DNA from: Ferrovibrio sp. | GTDB lineage: Bacteria > Pseudomonadota > Alphaproteobacteria > Ferrovibrionales > Ferrovibrionaceae | NCBI RefSeq assembly: GCF_029255545.1 | Contig: NZ_JANLJJ010000079.1 | Location: 78,255-142,254 of the forward strand | Direction: 5' to 3' | Length of the DNA stretch: 64,000 bases | In this document: positions 49,229 through 62,051 of the stretch, in pieces | Layout of the letters: each line of letters opens with the position of its first letter | Position numbering within the stretch: the stretch's first letter is position 1 | Program-made: the position numbers and the translations under genes | Notes under the pieces: generated by a model | Seen by the model: the letters and a program-made list of their open reading frames with translations, nothing else | The model's database searches: none | What the model was told of the DNA's origin: nothing

Positions 49229-50396
49229 TAAGACCGGGCATGACGACCTGAAACTGCTGGCGCGGCCAAAGCCGCTGCTCGACCGGCGCGGCTGGGCCGC
49301 CTTCCTGGCCATTGGCTTCGTGCTGATCGTGCTGGTGCCGCTGTTCAACTTGGCTCCCGCCACGGGCTCGGCCCTGCATCTGCCGGGCTACCTGATCCCG
49401 CTGCTCGGCAAATACGCCTGCTATGCCATCCTGGCGCTCAGCCTCGATCTGGTCTGGGGCTATGCCGGCATCCTGAGCCTCGGCCATGGCGCCTTCTTCG
49501 CGCTCGGCGGTTATGCCATGGGCATGTACCTGATGCGCCAGATCGGCACCCGTGGCGTCTATGGCCATCCCGAACTGCCCGATTTCATGGTCTTCCTGAA
49601 CTGGAAGGAGTTGCCCTGGTACTGGCATGGCTTCGACAGCTTTCCCTTCGCGCTGCTGATGGTGTTCCTGGTGCCGGGCCTGCTGGCGCTGGTGCTGGGC
49701 TGGTTCGCCTTCCGCTCGCGCGTCACCGGCGTCTACATCTCCATTGTCACCCAGGCGATGACCTTTGCCCTGCTGCTCGCCTTTTTCCGCAACGACATGG
49801 GCTTCGGCGGCAATAACGGCCTGACCGATTTCAAGGACATCCTCGGCTTCCCGGTGCAGGCGCCGGAAACCCGTATCGGGCTCTATGTCGCCTCGGTGCT
49901 CAGCCTGGGCCTGTGCTTCCTGCTCTGCCGCTTCGTCACCCGTTCCAAGCTCGGTCGTGTACTGCTGGCAGTGCGCGATGCCGAAAGCCGCGTACGCTTC
50001 CTCGGCTATTCGCCCACCTCGGCGAAACTCTTCGCCTTCGTGCTCTCGGCTTTGCTGGCCGGACTGGCCGGCGCGCTCTACGTGCCGCAGGTCGGCATCA
50101 TCAACCCGAGCGAATTCTCGCCGGCCAACTCGATCGAGGTCGCCATCTGGGTGGCGGTCGGCGGCCGCGGCACGCTGTATGGCGCCATCCTCGGCGGCGT
50201 GCTGATCAACCTGGTCAAGACCTGGCTCACCGGCGCGGCGCCCGAGCTCTGGCTCTTTGTGCTGGGCGCGTTGTTCGTCGCCTCCACCCTGCTGTTCCCG
50301 AAGGGCATCGTCGGCCTGGTTGGCCAGTGGCAGGCCTGGCGCGCCGAACGGCGCAGTTATCAGTCGGCAACGCCGGCGGAAAAGGCGGCTGAATGA
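49221..50396 (+). CDS. urtC: urea ABC transporter permease UrtC
   Basis: ALSLDLVWGYAGILSLGHGAFFALGGYAMGMYLMRQIG...GFGGNNGLTDFKDILGFPVQAPETRIGLYVAS. Confidence 0.95.
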   Translation: MLDKTGHDDLKLLARPKPLLDRRGWAAFLAIGFVLIVLVPLFNLAPATGSALHLPGYLIPLLGKYACYAILALSLDLVWGYAGILSLGHGAFFALGGYAMGMYLMRQIGTRGVYGHPELPDFMVFLNWKELPWYWHGFDSFPFALLMVFLVPGLLALVLGWFAFRSRVTGVYISIVTQAMTFALLLAFFRNDMGFGGNNGLTDFKDILGFPVQAPETRIGLYVASVLSLGLCFLLCRFVTRSKLGRVLLAVRDAESRVRFLGYSPTSAKLFAFVLSALLAGLAGALYVPQVGIINPSEFSPANSIEVAIWVAVGGRGTLYGAILGGVLINLVKTWLTGAAPELWLFVLGALFVASTLLFPKGIVGLVGQWQAWRAERRSYQSATPAEKAAE

Positions 50397-51220
50397 TGCG
50401 CCCCGCCATGCCGCCGCCCACGCCGCTTGTTGAACCCGCCACCGCCGGCATCGCGCCCGACGTGGTGCACAAGCCGCGCGTCTCCGATACCCAGCTTTAT
50501 CTCGATGGCGTCACGGTGTCTTTTGATGGCTTCAAGGCGATCAACAACCTCGCCCTGATGGTGGCGCCGGGCGAGCTGCGCACCATCATCGGCCCGAACG
50601 GCGCCGGCAAGACCACGATGATGGACATCATCACCGGCAAGACCCGGCCCGATGCGGGCGAGGTGCTGTTCGCCGGCCGCGTCGACCTGACCAAGCTGGA
50701 CGAGACCGAGATCGCCAATCTGGGCATCGGCCGCAAGTTCCAGAAACCCACGGTGTTCGAGAATCTCACCGTGTTCGAGAATTTCGAGCTGGCCCTGAAG
50801 GCGCCGCGCGGCTCCTTCCGCACGCTCACGGCAAGGCTGGATTCGGAAGCGCTGGATCGCATCGCCTGGGCGCTGGACACCGTGGGGCTTGCCGCCAAGC
50901 TGCGCGACCAGGCCGGCGCGCTCAGCCACGGCCAGAAGCAGTGGCTCGAGATCGGCATGCTGCTGGTGCAGGACACTCAGTTGATCCTGCTCGACGAGCC
51001 GGTGGCCGGCATGACCGACGCCGAAACCAAACAGACCGCCGAGCTGATCCTGTCGCTGAAGGGCGAACGCACGCTGGTGGTGGTGGAGCACGACATGGAA
51101 TTCGTGCGCGACCTCGGCGCGCGGGTCACCGTGCTGCACGAGGGCAGCGTGCTGTCGGAAGGCAGCGTCGACCACGTGCAGAACGATCCGCGCGTCATTG
51201 AAGTTTACTTGGGGCGTTGA
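50393..51220 (+). CDS. urtD: urea ABC transporter ATP-binding protein UrtD
   Basis: GPNGAGKTTMMDIITGKTRPDAGEVLF; LSHGQKQWLEIGMLLVQDTQLILLDEPVAGMTDAET. Confidence 0.95.
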   Translation: MMRPAMPPPTPLVEPATAGIAPDVVHKPRVSDTQLYLDGVTVSFDGFKAINNLALMVAPGELRTIIGPNGAGKTTMMDIITGKTRPDAGEVLFAGRVDLTKLDETEIANLGIGRKFQKPTVFENLTVFENFELALKAPRGSFRTLTARLDSEALDRIAWALDTVGLAAKLRDQAGALSHGQKQWLEIGMLLVQDTQLILLDEPVAGMTDAETKQTAELILSLKGERTLVVVEHDMEFVRDLGARVTVLHEGSVLSEGSVDHVQNDPRVIEVYLGR

Positions 51221-51225
51221 CCGTC

Positions 51226-51921
51226 ATGCTGCAGGCCGAAGGCATCAATCTCTATTACGGCGCCAGCCATGCCCTGCGCGATGTGGCGCTGACGGCCGAA
51301 GCGGGCAAAATCACCTGCGTGCTGGGCCGCAACGGCGTGGGCAAGACCTCGCTGATGCGCGCCCTGGTCGGCCTGCAGGGCCTGCGCAGCGGCAGCATCC
51401 TGTGGGAAGGCGAGGATATCGTCGGGCTGAAGCCGCATGAGCGCGCCCGGCGCGGCATCGCCATGGTGCCGCAGGGCCGCGAGATTTTCCCGCGCCTGAC
51501 CGTCTACGAGAACCTCGAGACCGGCCTGGCGCCGCTGCCCCGGGCCGCGCGCAGCATCGACGACGAGATTTTTGCCCTGTTTCCCGTGCTGCACGAGATG
51601 CGCAACCGCCGCGGCGGCGATCTTTCGGGGGGACAGCAGCAGCAGCTGGCGATCGCGCGGGCCCTGGTCACGCGCCCCCGGCTGCTGCTGCTGGACGAAC
51701 CCACTGAAGGCATCCAGCCCTCGATCATCAAGGATATCGGCCGGGTGATCCGCAGCCTGGCCGACCGCGGCACCATGGCCATCGTGCTGGTCGAGCAGTA
51801 TTTCGACTTCGCCAAGGCGCTGGCCGACCGCTTCATCCTGCTGCAGCGTGGTGAAGTCGTGGTCGAAGGCGACGCATCCCGACTGGAAGGCGACGACGTC
51901 CGCCGCTATCTTACCGTCTGA
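51226..51921 (+). CDS. urtE: urea ABC transporter ATP-binding protein UrtE
   Basis: [75 protein letters not shown]. Confidence 0.95.
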   Translation: MLQAEGINLYYGASHALRDVALTAEAGKITCVLGRNGVGKTSLMRALVGLQGLRSGSILWEGEDIVGLKPHERARRGIAMVPQGREIFPRLTVYENLETGLAPLPRAARSIDDEIFALFPVLHEMRNRRGGDLSGGQQQQLAIARALVTRPRLLLLDEPTEGIQPSIIKDIGRVIRSLADRGTMAIVLVEQYFDFAKALADRFILLQRGEVVVEGDASRLEGDDVRRYLTV

Positions 51922-51950
51922 ATTCAGTCTGCCAGGGGGAGCGCCGCGGC

Positions 51951-52253
51951 ATGAATCTCACGCCCCGCGAAAAGGATAAATTGCTGGTCGCCATGGCGGC
52001 CATGGTGGCGCGCCGCCGGCTGGAGCGCGGCGTGAAGCTGAACCATCCCGAGGCCGTCGCCCTGATCACCGACTATGTGGTGGAAGGCGCCCGCGACGGC
52101 CGGAGCGTGGCCGAGCTGATGCGCGACGGCGCCAGCGTGATCACCCGCGACCAGGTGATGGAGGGCATCCCCGAGATGATCCACGAGATCCAGGTCGAAG
52201 CCACCTTCCCCGACGGCACCAAGCTGGTGACCGTGCATGATCCGATCCGGTGA
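51951..52253 (+). CDS. ureA: urease subunit gamma
   Basis: [57 protein letters not shown]. Confidence 0.98.
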   Translation: MNLTPREKDKLLVAMAAMVARRRLERGVKLNHPEAVALITDYVVEGARDGRSVAELMRDGASVITRDQVMEGIPEMIHEIQVEATFPDGTKLVTVHDPIR

Positions 52254-52282
52254 TGGCGCGCGCCCTCTTCAACCTTCATATT

Positions 52283-52380
52283 CGTCATGGCACGGCTTGG
52301 CCGTGCCATCCACGAGTTTCTTTTTTGGATTGGTCAAGAAAACAACTCATCGATGCCACGCCCAAGGCGTGGCATGACGG
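52283..52380. repeat. inverted-repeat intergenic element, copy 1 (REP/MITE-like), between ureA and ureB
   Basis: Arms CGTCATGGCACGGCTTGGCCGTGCCATCCACGAGTT and AACTCATCGATGCCACGCCCAAGGCGTGGCATGACGG; each arm contains its own hairpin; 36 bp identical to copy 2. Confidence 0.9.
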
Positions 52381-52401
52381 TTAAGGCATAAGGGGAAACG
52401 C

Positions 52402-52710
52402 ATGATACCCGGTGAAATCATCACGGCCCCCGGCGAGATCGAGCTGAATGCCGGCCGGCCGACCGTGACTCTTGACGTCGCCAATACCGGCGACCGGCCG
52501 ATCCAGGTCGGCAGTCACTACCATTTCTTCGAGACCAACCCGGCGCTGAAGTTTGACCGCGAGAAGGCGCGCGGCATGCGGCTCGACATCGCCGCCGGCA
52601 CCGCCGTGCGCTTCGAGCCGGGCCAGACGCGGACCGTGTCGCTGGTGGCCTATGCCGGCAAACGCAACGTCTACGGCTTCCGCGCCGCGATCATGGGCAC
52701 GCTCAGGTAA
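52402..52710 (+). CDS. ureB: urease subunit beta
   Basis: [79 protein letters not shown]. Confidence 0.98.
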   Translation: MIPGEIITAPGEIELNAGRPTVTLDVANTGDRPIQVGSHYHFFETNPALKFDREKARGMRLDIAAGTAVRFEPGQTRTVSLVAYAGKRNVYGFRAAIMGTLR

Positions 52711-52724
52711 CAGGGACACACGCC

Positions 52725-54497
<1,773 letters not shown>

Positions 54498-54528
54498 GAT
54501 GTCTGCCGTCCGCGCACGCAAACAAAAA

Positions 54529-54624
54529 CCGTCATGGCACGGCTTGGCCGTGCCATCCACGAGTTGTTTAAAAGGATACTCGTGGATGCTCGGGCCCAAG
54601 AATGCTCATTGGCCGAGCATGACG
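54529..54624. repeat. inverted-repeat intergenic element, copy 2 (REP/MITE-like), between ureC and ureE
   Basis: CCGTCATGGCACGGCTTGGCCGTGCCATCCACGAGTT ... ACTCGTGGATGCTCGG...CCGAGCATGACG; 36-bp identity with copy 1 at 52283-52318. Confidence 0.9.
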
Positions 54625-54639
54625 AAAAGTGAGTAGCTG

Positions 54640-55230
54640 ATGCTGAAAGCCACCGCCGTCATCCCCGCTGGTCACTGGCCCGCGCCTGAGCGCCGCGCCA
54701 CCGTCACGCTGGCGCATCACGACCGCCATCGCCGCCGCATCCGCCTCACCGCCGATGACGGCAGCGCCGTCCTGCTCGACCTGGCCGAAGCCACGGTGCT
54801 GCGCCATGGCGACGGATTGCAGCTTGAGACTGGCGGTTATGTCGAGGTGCGGGCCGCGCCCGAGCCGCTGGTGGAGGTGCGCGCGGGATCGCCGGAGCTG
54901 CTCGCCCGGCTGGCCTGGCATCTGGGCAACCGCCATCTTCCTGCTGAAATTCACGCGGATTGCATTCTCATCCGCGACGACCATGTGATCGTCGACATGC
55001 TGAAAGGCCTCGGCGCGCAGGTGCAGGCCGTGGAGGCGCCCTTCGATCCCGAAGGCGGCGCCTATGGCCAGCACAACCACGATCCGGCGCATCCCTATGG
55101 CCTCGGCTCGCGCTATGGCAAGGGCGGCGAGCATGAGCACAGCCATGGCGGTCATGCCCATGTGCATCCCCATGCCGACGATCCCGGGCACGAGCACGAT
55201 CACAGCCACGATCATGACCACAAGCATTGA
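54640..55230 (+). CDS. ureE: urease accessory protein UreE with His-rich C-terminus
   Basis: ALA-type metallochaperone domain, then [34 protein letters not shown]. Confidence 0.95.
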   Translation: MLKATAVIPAGHWPAPERRATVTLAHHDRHRRRIRLTADDGSAVLLDLAEATVLRHGDGLQLETGGYVEVRAAPEPLVEVRAGSPELLARLAWHLGNRHLPAEIHADCILIRDDHVIVDMLKGLGAQVQAVEAPFDPEGGAYGQHNHDPAHPYGLGSRYGKGGEHEHSHGGHAHVHPHADDPGHEHDHSHDHDHKH

Positions 55231-55933
55231 ATCAGGCAGTATTGAGCCGGGCGATCTGTATCGCCTGCTGGCCTGGTTCTCGCCCAGTTATCCGATCGGC
55301 GCTTTCTCCTACAGCCACGGCATCGAATTCGCCGTCGAAACCGGCCGGGTGAAAACCGCCGCCGATCTCAGCCAGTGGATCGGCCACATCCTGCGCCATG
55401 GCGCAGGATGGGTCGATGCCGTGCTGCTGAAGGAGGCTTACATGGCCGCCGGTAAATCAGAAGGGGGTGATGCCGCGCGGCTGGAGGAGTTGGCCGATCT
55501 CGCCGCCGCCTGGCGCGGCACGGCCGAAACCGCGCTGGAAAGCGCGCAGCAGGGCGGCTCCTTCGTCATGGTCACCCGTGCCGCCTGGGGGCATCCCGCC
55601 ATCGACGCCTTTGCCGCCGCGCGCGGCGAGCGGCCCATCGCGCTCAGCATCGCGCTCGGCGTGGCGGCCGCCGCGCATAAACTGCCGCTGCGCCCGGTGC
55701 TGGCCGCCGCTTTGCATGCCTTTGCCGCCAATCTGGTTTCGGCGGCCGTGCGCCTGATTCCGCTGGGCCAGACCGACGGCCAGCGCGCCCTCAGCGCGCT
55801 GTTGCCGGTGGTGGAAAGCGTGGCAGACTGCGCGCTGGCCTGTCCGCTGGATGAGTGCGGCACGGCGGCGCCGATGGTCGACCTGATGTCGATGTTACAC
55901 GAAACCCAGTATACGAGGCTGTTCCGCTCATGA
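55214..55933 (+). CDS. ureF: urease accessory protein UreF
   Basis: [33 protein letters not shown]...; start ATG at 55214 lies inside the ureE His-tail coding sequence. Confidence 0.94.
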   Translation: MTTSIESGSIEPGDLYRLLAWFSPSYPIGAFSYSHGIEFAVETGRVKTAADLSQWIGHILRHGAGWVDAVLLKEAYMAAGKSEGGDAARLEELADLAAAWRGTAETALESAQQGGSFVMVTRAAWGHPAIDAFAAARGERPIALSIALGVAAAAHKLPLRPVLAAALHAFAANLVSAAVRLIPLGQTDGQRALSALLPVVESVADCALACPLDECGTAAPMVDLMSMLHETQYTRLFRS

Positions 55934-56544
55934 GTTCGTCAAATCCACTCCGCGTTGGTATCGGTGGTCCTGTGGGGTCCGGCAAAACCGCGCTGGTCGA
56001 ACGGCTCTGTCGTTATCTGCGCGACGACTGGAACATCGCCGTCGTCACCAACGACATTTATACGAAGGAAGATGCCGAATTCCTCACCCGCGCCGGTGCG
56101 CTCGATCCGGCGCGCATCGCCGGCGTCGAGACCGGCGGCTGCCCGCATACGGCGATCCGCGAGGATGCTTCGATCAACCTCGCCGCCGTGGCCGACATGC
56201 AGAAGAAATTCCCCGGCCTCGACGTGATCTTCGTCGAATCCGGCGGCGACAACCTGGCGGCGACGTTTTCGCCCGAGCTGGCCGACATCACCATCTACGT
56301 GATCGACGTTTCGGCCGGCGACAAGATTCCGCGCAAGGGCGGCCCGGGCATCACGCGTTCCGACCTGCTGGTGATCAACAAGATCGACCTCGCGCCGCTG
56401 GTCGGCGCCTCGCTGGAGGTGATGGATCGCGATTCCAAGAAGATGCGTGGCCAGCGCCCCTTCATCTTCGCCAACCTCAAAGCCGAGCAGGGCGTCGCTG
56501 AAATCGCCGACTTCATCCTGAAAAGCGGTGGGCTGAAGGAATAG
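55930..56544 (+). CDS. ureG: urease accessory GTPase UreG
   Basis: [65 protein letters not shown]. Confidence 0.98.
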   Translation: MSSSNPLRVGIGGPVGSGKTALVERLCRYLRDDWNIAVVTNDIYTKEDAEFLTRAGALDPARIAGVETGGCPHTAIREDASINLAAVADMQKKFPGLDVIFVESGGDNLAATFSPELADITIYVIDVSAGDKIPRKGGPGITRSDLLVINKIDLAPLVGASLEVMDRDSKKMRGQRPFIFANLKAEQGVAEIADFILKSGGLKE

Positions 56545-56645
56545 GCCGCTCATACGCATTTATGCAAAGCCTGCAATGGGCGAGACGCTGTAATGCCGGC
56601 ATGTTAAAACGCGGGCAGCGCTGTCTTCCGACTCGGGTTCGCACC

Positions 56646-57056
56646 ATGTTGCAGACTGTTGTCGCCGCCCTCGATCCGCGCCGCCGGCGCGACCGAAAAT
56701 CCTACCTCATCCTGAATGCGATCCTGCTGATCCTGTTTTTCCTGCTGCCGTATCCGCTGTACGAAGTGTGGGAGCTGCTCGACGCGGCCCATGGCGGTGA
56801 GGGCTATGCCGCGCTGGCCTTCGAAATCGTTTTCTACGCGATTCAGCTTGTCCTGATCGCGGTGGGCGTGCTGCTCGCGGCGCAGCGTTGCCATGATACC
56901 GACCGCTCCGGCTGGAAGGCGTTGTTCATCCTGGTGCCGATCCTGGGCCTCGCCTTCTGGATCGCCCTGTTTTTCTTTCCCGGCACGCCCGGCCCGAACC
57001 GCTACGGCCCCGATCCGCTCGGGCGACAGCCGCTGGCTCCTGAGCCGGCCACCTAG
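56646..57056 (+). CDS. DUF805 family membrane protein
   Basis: [30 protein letters not shown]...[49 protein letters not shown]: RxHDxxRSG-type motif and C-terminal GPNRYGPDP. Confidence 0.85.
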   Translation: MLQTVVAALDPRRRRDRKSYLILNAILLILFFLLPYPLYEVWELLDAAHGGEGYAALAFEIVFYAIQLVLIAVGVLLAAQRCHDTDRSGWKALFILVPILGLAFWIALFFFPGTPGPNRYGPDPLGRQPLAPEPAT

Positions 57057-57115
57057 GCAGTAGCCTTTTCCGGTTTTGTCCGGCTATCCTGTGCAAAACA
57101 AACACGGGAGGAATC

Positions 57116-57784
57116 ATGCCGGATAAGGCGACTGAAAAGACTGTGGAGCGTACCGCCGCCATTGACGCCATCCTCAGCCGCGCCCCGGTGATCCCGGTGC
57201 TGGTGGTGGAGGATGCCACCCAGGCCGTGCCGCTGGCCAAGGCGCTGGTGGCAGGCGGATTGTCCGTGCTGGAAATCACCCTGCGTTCGGCGGCGGCCCT
57301 GGAGGCGATCAAACGCATCGCGGCCGAGGTGCCCGAGGCCGTGGTCGGCGCCGGCACGGTGCTGAATGCCGCGCAGTTTGCTGCCGCGCAGTTGGCCGGA
57401 GCCAAATTCGTCATTTCGCCCGGCGCGACAGACGCGCTGTATTACACGGCGAAAGATACCGGCCTGCCCTATCTGCCGGCGGTGGCCACGGCATCCGAGG
57501 TCATGCGCGCGCTGGAGCAGGGTTTCACCCGCGCCAAGTTCTTCCCCGCCGAGGCGATGGGCGGCATCCGGGCCTTGCAGAGCCTGGCCGGGCCCTTCCC
57601 GCAGATGCGCTTCTGCCCCACCGGCGGCATCACCGAGGCCAATCTTGCCGCCTATGCCGCTTTGCCCAACGTCGCCAGCGTCGGCGGCTCCTGGCTGGCG
57701 CCGGCCGACAAGCTGGCCGCCGGCGACTGGGCCGGCATCACCGCGATCGCCAAACGCGCGGTGCAGATCGCGAAAGGAGCCTAA
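57116..57784 (+). CDS. eda: KDPG/KHG aldolase (2-dehydro-3-deoxyphosphogluconate / 4-hydroxy-2-oxoglutarate aldolase)
   Basis: [85 protein letters not shown]. Confidence 0.94.
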   Translation: MPDKATEKTVERTAAIDAILSRAPVIPVLVVEDATQAVPLAKALVAGGLSVLEITLRSAAALEAIKRIAAEVPEAVVGAGTVLNAAQFAAAQLAGAKFVISPGATDALYYTAKDTGLPYLPAVATASEVMRALEQGFTRAKFFPAEAMGGIRALQSLAGPFPQMRFCPTGGITEANLAAYAALPNVASVGGSWLAPADKLAAGDWAGITAIAKRAVQIAKGA

Positions 57785-57786
57785 CG

Positions 57787-58035
57787 ATGCTGGAGCTGCG
57801 CCCGAACTGCGAATGCTGCAACGCCGACCTCGCGCCGGACTCGATCGAGGCGATGATCTGCAGCTTCGAATGCACCTTCTGCGCCACCTGCGCCGGCACC
57901 GTGCTGAAAGGCATCTGCCCCAATTGCGGCGGCGGGCTGGTGGCGCGGCCGGTCCGCCCGGCATCGAAGCTGCTGAAATATCCCGCCAGCACCCGGCGCG
58001 TGTTCAAGGCGGAAGGCTGCGCCGCAGCCGAATAG
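57787..58035 (+). CDS. DUF1272 family Cys-rich protein
   Basis: MLELRPNCECCNADLAPDSIEAMICSFECTFCATCAGTVLKGICPNCGGGLVARPVRP. Confidence 0.88.
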   Translation: MLELRPNCECCNADLAPDSIEAMICSFECTFCATCAGTVLKGICPNCGGGLVARPVRPASKLLKYPASTRRVFKAEGCAAAE

Positions 58036-58052
58036 ACGCAGCGGAGTAAGGC

Positions 58053-59546
58053 ATGAGCAAGTTCGTCCTCGCCATCGACCAGGGCACCACCTCGTCGCGC
58101 GCCATCGTCTTCGATGCCGAAGGCCTGCCCGTGGCCGTGGCGCAGAAGGAACTGACCCAGCATTACCCGGCTGACGGCTGGGTCGAGCATGATGCCGAGG
58201 AAATCTGGCGCGACGTGCAGAGCGTGATGCGCGAGGCCGTGGCCAAGGCATCCCTGCGTGGCAGCGACATCGCCGCCATCGGGATCACCAATCAGCGCGA
58301 GACCACCGTGGTGTGGGAACGCGCCACCGGCCGCCCGATCCATCGCGCCATCGTCTGGCAGGATCGCCGCACGGCCGAGATGTGCCGCCAGAAACTGGCC
58401 GATGGCCTGGGCAATCATGTGCAGCAGAAAACCGGCCTGCTGATCGATAGCTACTTCTCCGCCACCAAGATCGCCTGGATGCTCGATCACGTGCCCGGCG
58501 CGCGCGCCCGGGCGGAGAAGGGCGAGTTGTGTTTCGGCACCATCGATTCATTCCTGCTGTTCCGCCTGACCGGTGGTGCTGTGCATGCGACGGACGCCAC
58601 CAATGCCTCGCGCACGATGCTGTTCGACATCCATGCTCAAGGATGGGACGACACGCTGCTGAAGGCCTTCGACGTGCCGCGCGCCATGCTGCCCGCCGTG
58701 AAGGATTGCAGTGGCGAATTCGGCGTCACCACGCCCGATATCCTCGGCCACGCCATTCCGGTGGCCGGCATCGCCGGCGACCAGCAGGCCGCCCTGTTCG
58801 GCCAGGCCTGTTTCCAGCCCGGCATGGTGAAATCCACCTATGGCACCGGCTGCTTCGCCCTGGTCAATATCGGCGACAAGCCGGTGCGCTCGGAGCATCG
58901 CCTGCTCACCACGGTGGCCTACCGCCTCAACGGCAAAACGACCTATGCGCTGGAAGGCTCGATCTTCGTCGCCGGCGCCGCGGTGAAATGGCTGCGCGAC
59001 GGCCTGCATCTGGTGCGGGATGCCGCCGAGACGGCGACCCTGGCCGCCGCCGTGCCGGAGACCCATGGCGTCTATCTGGTGCCGGCCTTCGTCGGCCTCG
59101 GCGCGCCCTACTGGGATTCCCACGCGCGCGGCGCGCTGCTTGGCCTCACGCTCGACAGTGGCGCCGCCCATATCGCGCGCGCCACGCTGGAATCGGTGGC
59201 GTATCAGACGCGCGACCTCACCGCGGCGATGAAATCCGATGGCGCGGCGGCGCCCACGGCCTTGCGCGTCGATGGCGGCATGGTGGCCAATGACTGGCTC
59301 TGCCAGTTCCTCGCCGACATGCTCAATGTCGCGGTCGAGCGGCCGAAAGTGATCGAGACCACGGCGCTTGGCGCGGCCTATCTGGCCGGCCTGGCCGTGG
59401 GCGTCTATGCCGGGCAGGATGCGGTGGCCTATGGCTGGCATTGCGAGCGCCGCTTCGAGCCGCGCATGGATGCGACGACGCGCCAGCGGCTTTATGCCGG
59501 CTGGCAGGATGCGATCAGCCGCGTGCTGAGCCATCCCGCCGACTGA
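58053..59546 (+). CDS. glpK: glycerol kinase
   Basis: [99 protein letters not shown]. Confidence 0.97.
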   Translation: MSKFVLAIDQGTTSSRAIVFDAEGLPVAVAQKELTQHYPADGWVEHDAEEIWRDVQSVMREAVAKASLRGSDIAAIGITNQRETTVVWERATGRPIHRAIVWQDRRTAEMCRQKLADGLGNHVQQKTGLLIDSYFSATKIAWMLDHVPGARARAEKGELCFGTIDSFLLFRLTGGAVHATDATNASRTMLFDIHAQGWDDTLLKAFDVPRAMLPAVKDCSGEFGVTTPDILGHAIPVAGIAGDQQAALFGQACFQPGMVKSTYGTGCFALVNIGDKPVRSEHRLLTTVAYRLNGKTTYALEGSIFVAGAAVKWLRDGLHLVRDAAETATLAAAVPETHGVYLVPAFVGLGAPYWDSHARGALLGLTLDSGAAHIARATLESVAYQTRDLTAAMKSDGAAAPTALRVDGGMVANDWLCQFLADMLNVAVERPKVIETTALGAAYLAGLAVGVYAGQDAVAYGWHCERRFEPRMDATTRQRLYAGWQDAISRVLSHPAD

Positions 59547-59554
59547 ACCCGGAT

Positions 59555-60613
59555 TCAGCGCCCGGCCGGCGTCGTATCGCCAGCCAGGCCGCGCGCCCAG
59601 CGCCACATCGCCTCGGTCGCCGTTTCGGCCGTGCTGCCCTCGGCCAGCGTCGGCAGTGTTGGCCGCGCCCCGCCGCTCTCTCGCGCCTCGCTTGGCGTCA
59701 TGCCGAAATGGGTGCGGAACAGGCTGCTGAAATGGCTCGGCGAGGCGAAGCCGAAATCCAGCGCGATGTCGAAGATGCGGCGCTGCGCCTGGCTCGGGGC
59801 GGTGATGGCGCGGAAGCAGGCCATCAGGCGCCGGCGCTGGATATGCTCGCGCACGCCGCCCAGCGGCTGGAACAGCCGGTACAGCGTGGCGCGCGAGCAG
59901 CGGAACTGGCTGCACAGGCTGGCGACATCCAGCGCCGGATCGTGCAGGTGGCGGTCGATATGATGGCAGATGGTGGTCAGCGTCGCGCCCTGCGCGGGCG
60001 AGGCGCCGATATCGCGGTTGCGGGTCAGGGCGTCGAGCAGGCCAAGCGTGCCATGCACGATGGCCTGCGCCTCGCTGGCCTGGGCGTTTCCGAGATGCTG
60101 GCGCAGCGACAGCAGGTGATTGGCGAAAATCTGCGCCGAGGCCGAGTTGTCCTCGAACAGCGCGCCGCTGGCATCGACCAGTTGCGGCAATTCGGCCTGC
60201 AGCAAGGCGCGCGGCAGCACCAGGCTGAGCGTTTCGGCATCGGTTGATTCCGCGATTACCTCGCGGCTGAGGTTGACCGCGTAGACATTGCCCGATTGTT
60301 CAACGAAGTCGCGGTTGCCATTGGTGCCCCTGTTGGTGCCGCGCACGAACAGCTGCAGCAGCAGGTGGTCGGCATCGTCATGGCGCGCCATCCAGCCCGG
60401 ATCGCGCCGGAACTGCTGCGCGACGAATGCGGTATCGACGAACAGGGCCTGGCCCAGATGGTATTGCCGGATGACCGGCGGCTGGCCGGCTCTGGCCGGA
60501 TCGCGCGGCCGGGAGTCGAAAAAGGGGGCGATGCTCTGGCGCCACAGATCCGGCAGCACCTCGTCGGGCACCATGCCCGGCAGCAGGGCGGCGCTCGGAA
60601 TCGGTGCGGTCAT
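59555..60613 (-). CDS. AraC family transcriptional regulator
   Basis: C-terminal HTH: DVASLCSQFRCSRATLYRLFQPLGGVREHIQRRRL...DIALDFGFASPSHFSSLFRTHFGMTPSEARE. Confidence 0.9.
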   Translation of the reverse strand: MTAPIPSAALLPGMVPDEVLPDLWRQSIAPFFDSRPRDPARAGQPPVIRQYHLGQALFVDTAFVAQQFRRDPGWMARHDDADHLLLQLFVRGTNRGTNGNRDFVEQSGNVYAVNLSREVIAESTDAETLSLVLPRALLQAELPQLVDASGALFEDNSASAQIFANHLLSLRQHLGNAQASEAQAIVHGTLGLLDALTRNRDIGASPAQGATLTTICHHIDRHLHDPALDVASLCSQFRCSRATLYRLFQPLGGVREHIQRRRLMACFRAITAPSQAQRRIFDIALDFGFASPSHFSSLFRTHFGMTPSEARESGGARPTLPTLAEGSTAETATEAMWRWARGLAGDTTPAGR

Positions 60614-61011
60614 GCGCTTCACGTCCCCCTTCGGGCGAACTGCCGGAATACAGGCCGGATTACCGCATGCCCGGCGCCGGCATGCAACGGCAGGTTGGCT
60701 GCCGGCCCACGAATTTTGCCCGCGAGACGAACCTGTCAGGCGGCCAGTGAGACAAGGAGGGAAGGTTTTCAAGACAGCGGGACAATCTCGCCGCCGCCTG
60801 GCCCGGTAGTATCGCGATGTCCAGAACGGACGATCGCGGGGCGGGGCAGCCTGTCCGGAACCGCAGAAGTGGGGGCGTCATGGCCGATAGGGTCAAGGCC
60901 GAAGGGGGCACCGGGGGCGCCTCCATCATCGCGGACCAGCCTGGGGCGCCGCGGCAATGCCCGCTTCCAGCCTGGGGTGGGGCCTGCTGCGCTGATGCGG
61001 AAGGAGAGACG

Positions 61012-61788
61012 ATGATGGATCGGCTGGAAAGCATGCGGGACAGCATGGATGTCTCGGATATGTCGTCGCCGGGCCTGCCGGACTCCGCCGTCCTGCCCTG
61101 GCAGGTGGACGGCCAGGGCCACGCGGCCGCAGCTGCAGCCGCCGCCGTGCCGTTGCAGGATGCCGAGGCCTGCCGGGCGGCGCGGGCCCAGCTGACCAGC
61201 GCCATCGCCCAGGGCGAGGCGGCGCTGTCGGCGCTGGAAGACATCACGCGCATGATCGGCAAGATCCGCACGCAAATCGCCGTGCTGGGCGAACGCGACC
61301 TGGCGGCGGTGCAGCAGGACATCGTCCGCAACAACATCGCCCTGCTGGCCGGCCGGATCGGCGCCTGCGTCGAGCGCGCCGGCCGGGATGGCCGGAACCT
61401 GCTCAGGGGCGACGGGTATGATGCCGCGCTGCCCGCCGTGGTCGATGCTGGCGTGGCCAATGGTGGCGGGGCCGATGGCAGCGGGGATGATGCCGGGCCT
61501 GCCGGCCGCCGCAACCTTGGCGATGCCATCGCCTCCCTGCTGACCGAGCAGGGCGGCATGACCAACTGGCTGTCGATGGTGCCGCCGAACATCTTCGTCG
61601 CCGGCTATCTGCTCGACGGCTTCGCGCATCAGGTCGATGCCCTGCTGATGGACCTATCGGTGCAGAAACAGGCGCTGGAGGACCACGCGGGCTTCATCGA
61701 CGCCATGCTGGAGGCGCAGCAGGCCGCGCCGGCCAGGGTCACCATCGCGGCGGCGGCCATCGCCCGCGCCGCCGCCTGCCTGTCCTGA
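61012..61788 (+). CDS. hypothetical protein, Ala-rich, helical, with weak flagellin-like heptad pattern
   Basis: AAGGAGA upstream of ATG 61012; LSALEDITRMIGKIRTQIAVLGERDLAAVQQDIVRNNIALLAGRIGACVERAGRDGRNLLRGD and LSVQKQALEDHAGFIDAMLEA. Confidence 0.65.
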   Translation: MMDRLESMRDSMDVSDMSSPGLPDSAVLPWQVDGQGHAAAAAAAAVPLQDAEACRAARAQLTSAIAQGEAALSALEDITRMIGKIRTQIAVLGERDLAAVQQDIVRNNIALLAGRIGACVERAGRDGRNLLRGDGYDAALPAVVDAGVANGGGADGSGDDAGPAGRRNLGDAIASLLTEQGGMTNWLSMVPPNIFVAGYLLDGFAHQVDALLMDLSVQKQALEDHAGFIDAMLEAQQAAPARVTIAAAAIARAAACLS

Positions 61789-61823
61789 AACTCGGCCTGT
61801 CCTGAGACTCGGCCTGTCCTGAG
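61781..61823. repeat. 17-bp tandem repeat (about 2.5 copies) spanning the stop codon of the 61012..61788 ORF
   Basis: TGTCCTGAAACTCGGCC TGTCCTGAGACTCGGCC TGTCCTGAG. Confidence 0.88.
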
Positions 61824-62051
61824 GCAGCAGCCAGATGCGCCGTTTCCGGCGCCTTGAATGTTCTCATTATGTTCTTACATTTGGGGATGGAGGATTGCAT
61901 CTGCACTGGATATCAGGAGTCTCAAAATGTCTGAACATATTGATTCTACTTCTTTTTCCCCAAAACCTCCGTCCCGCCCGGCCGCCCGGCCGCCCGGCGG
62001 CGCCGGATCGACTGGGAGAATGCCGCCGCCCTGATTGCCGGCGGCGGAACC

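Noticed and set aside
47276-49363. 695-aa minus-strand ORF opposite urtB
   Set aside because: Shadow ORF; composition typical of antisense high-GC reading, no recognisable motifs.
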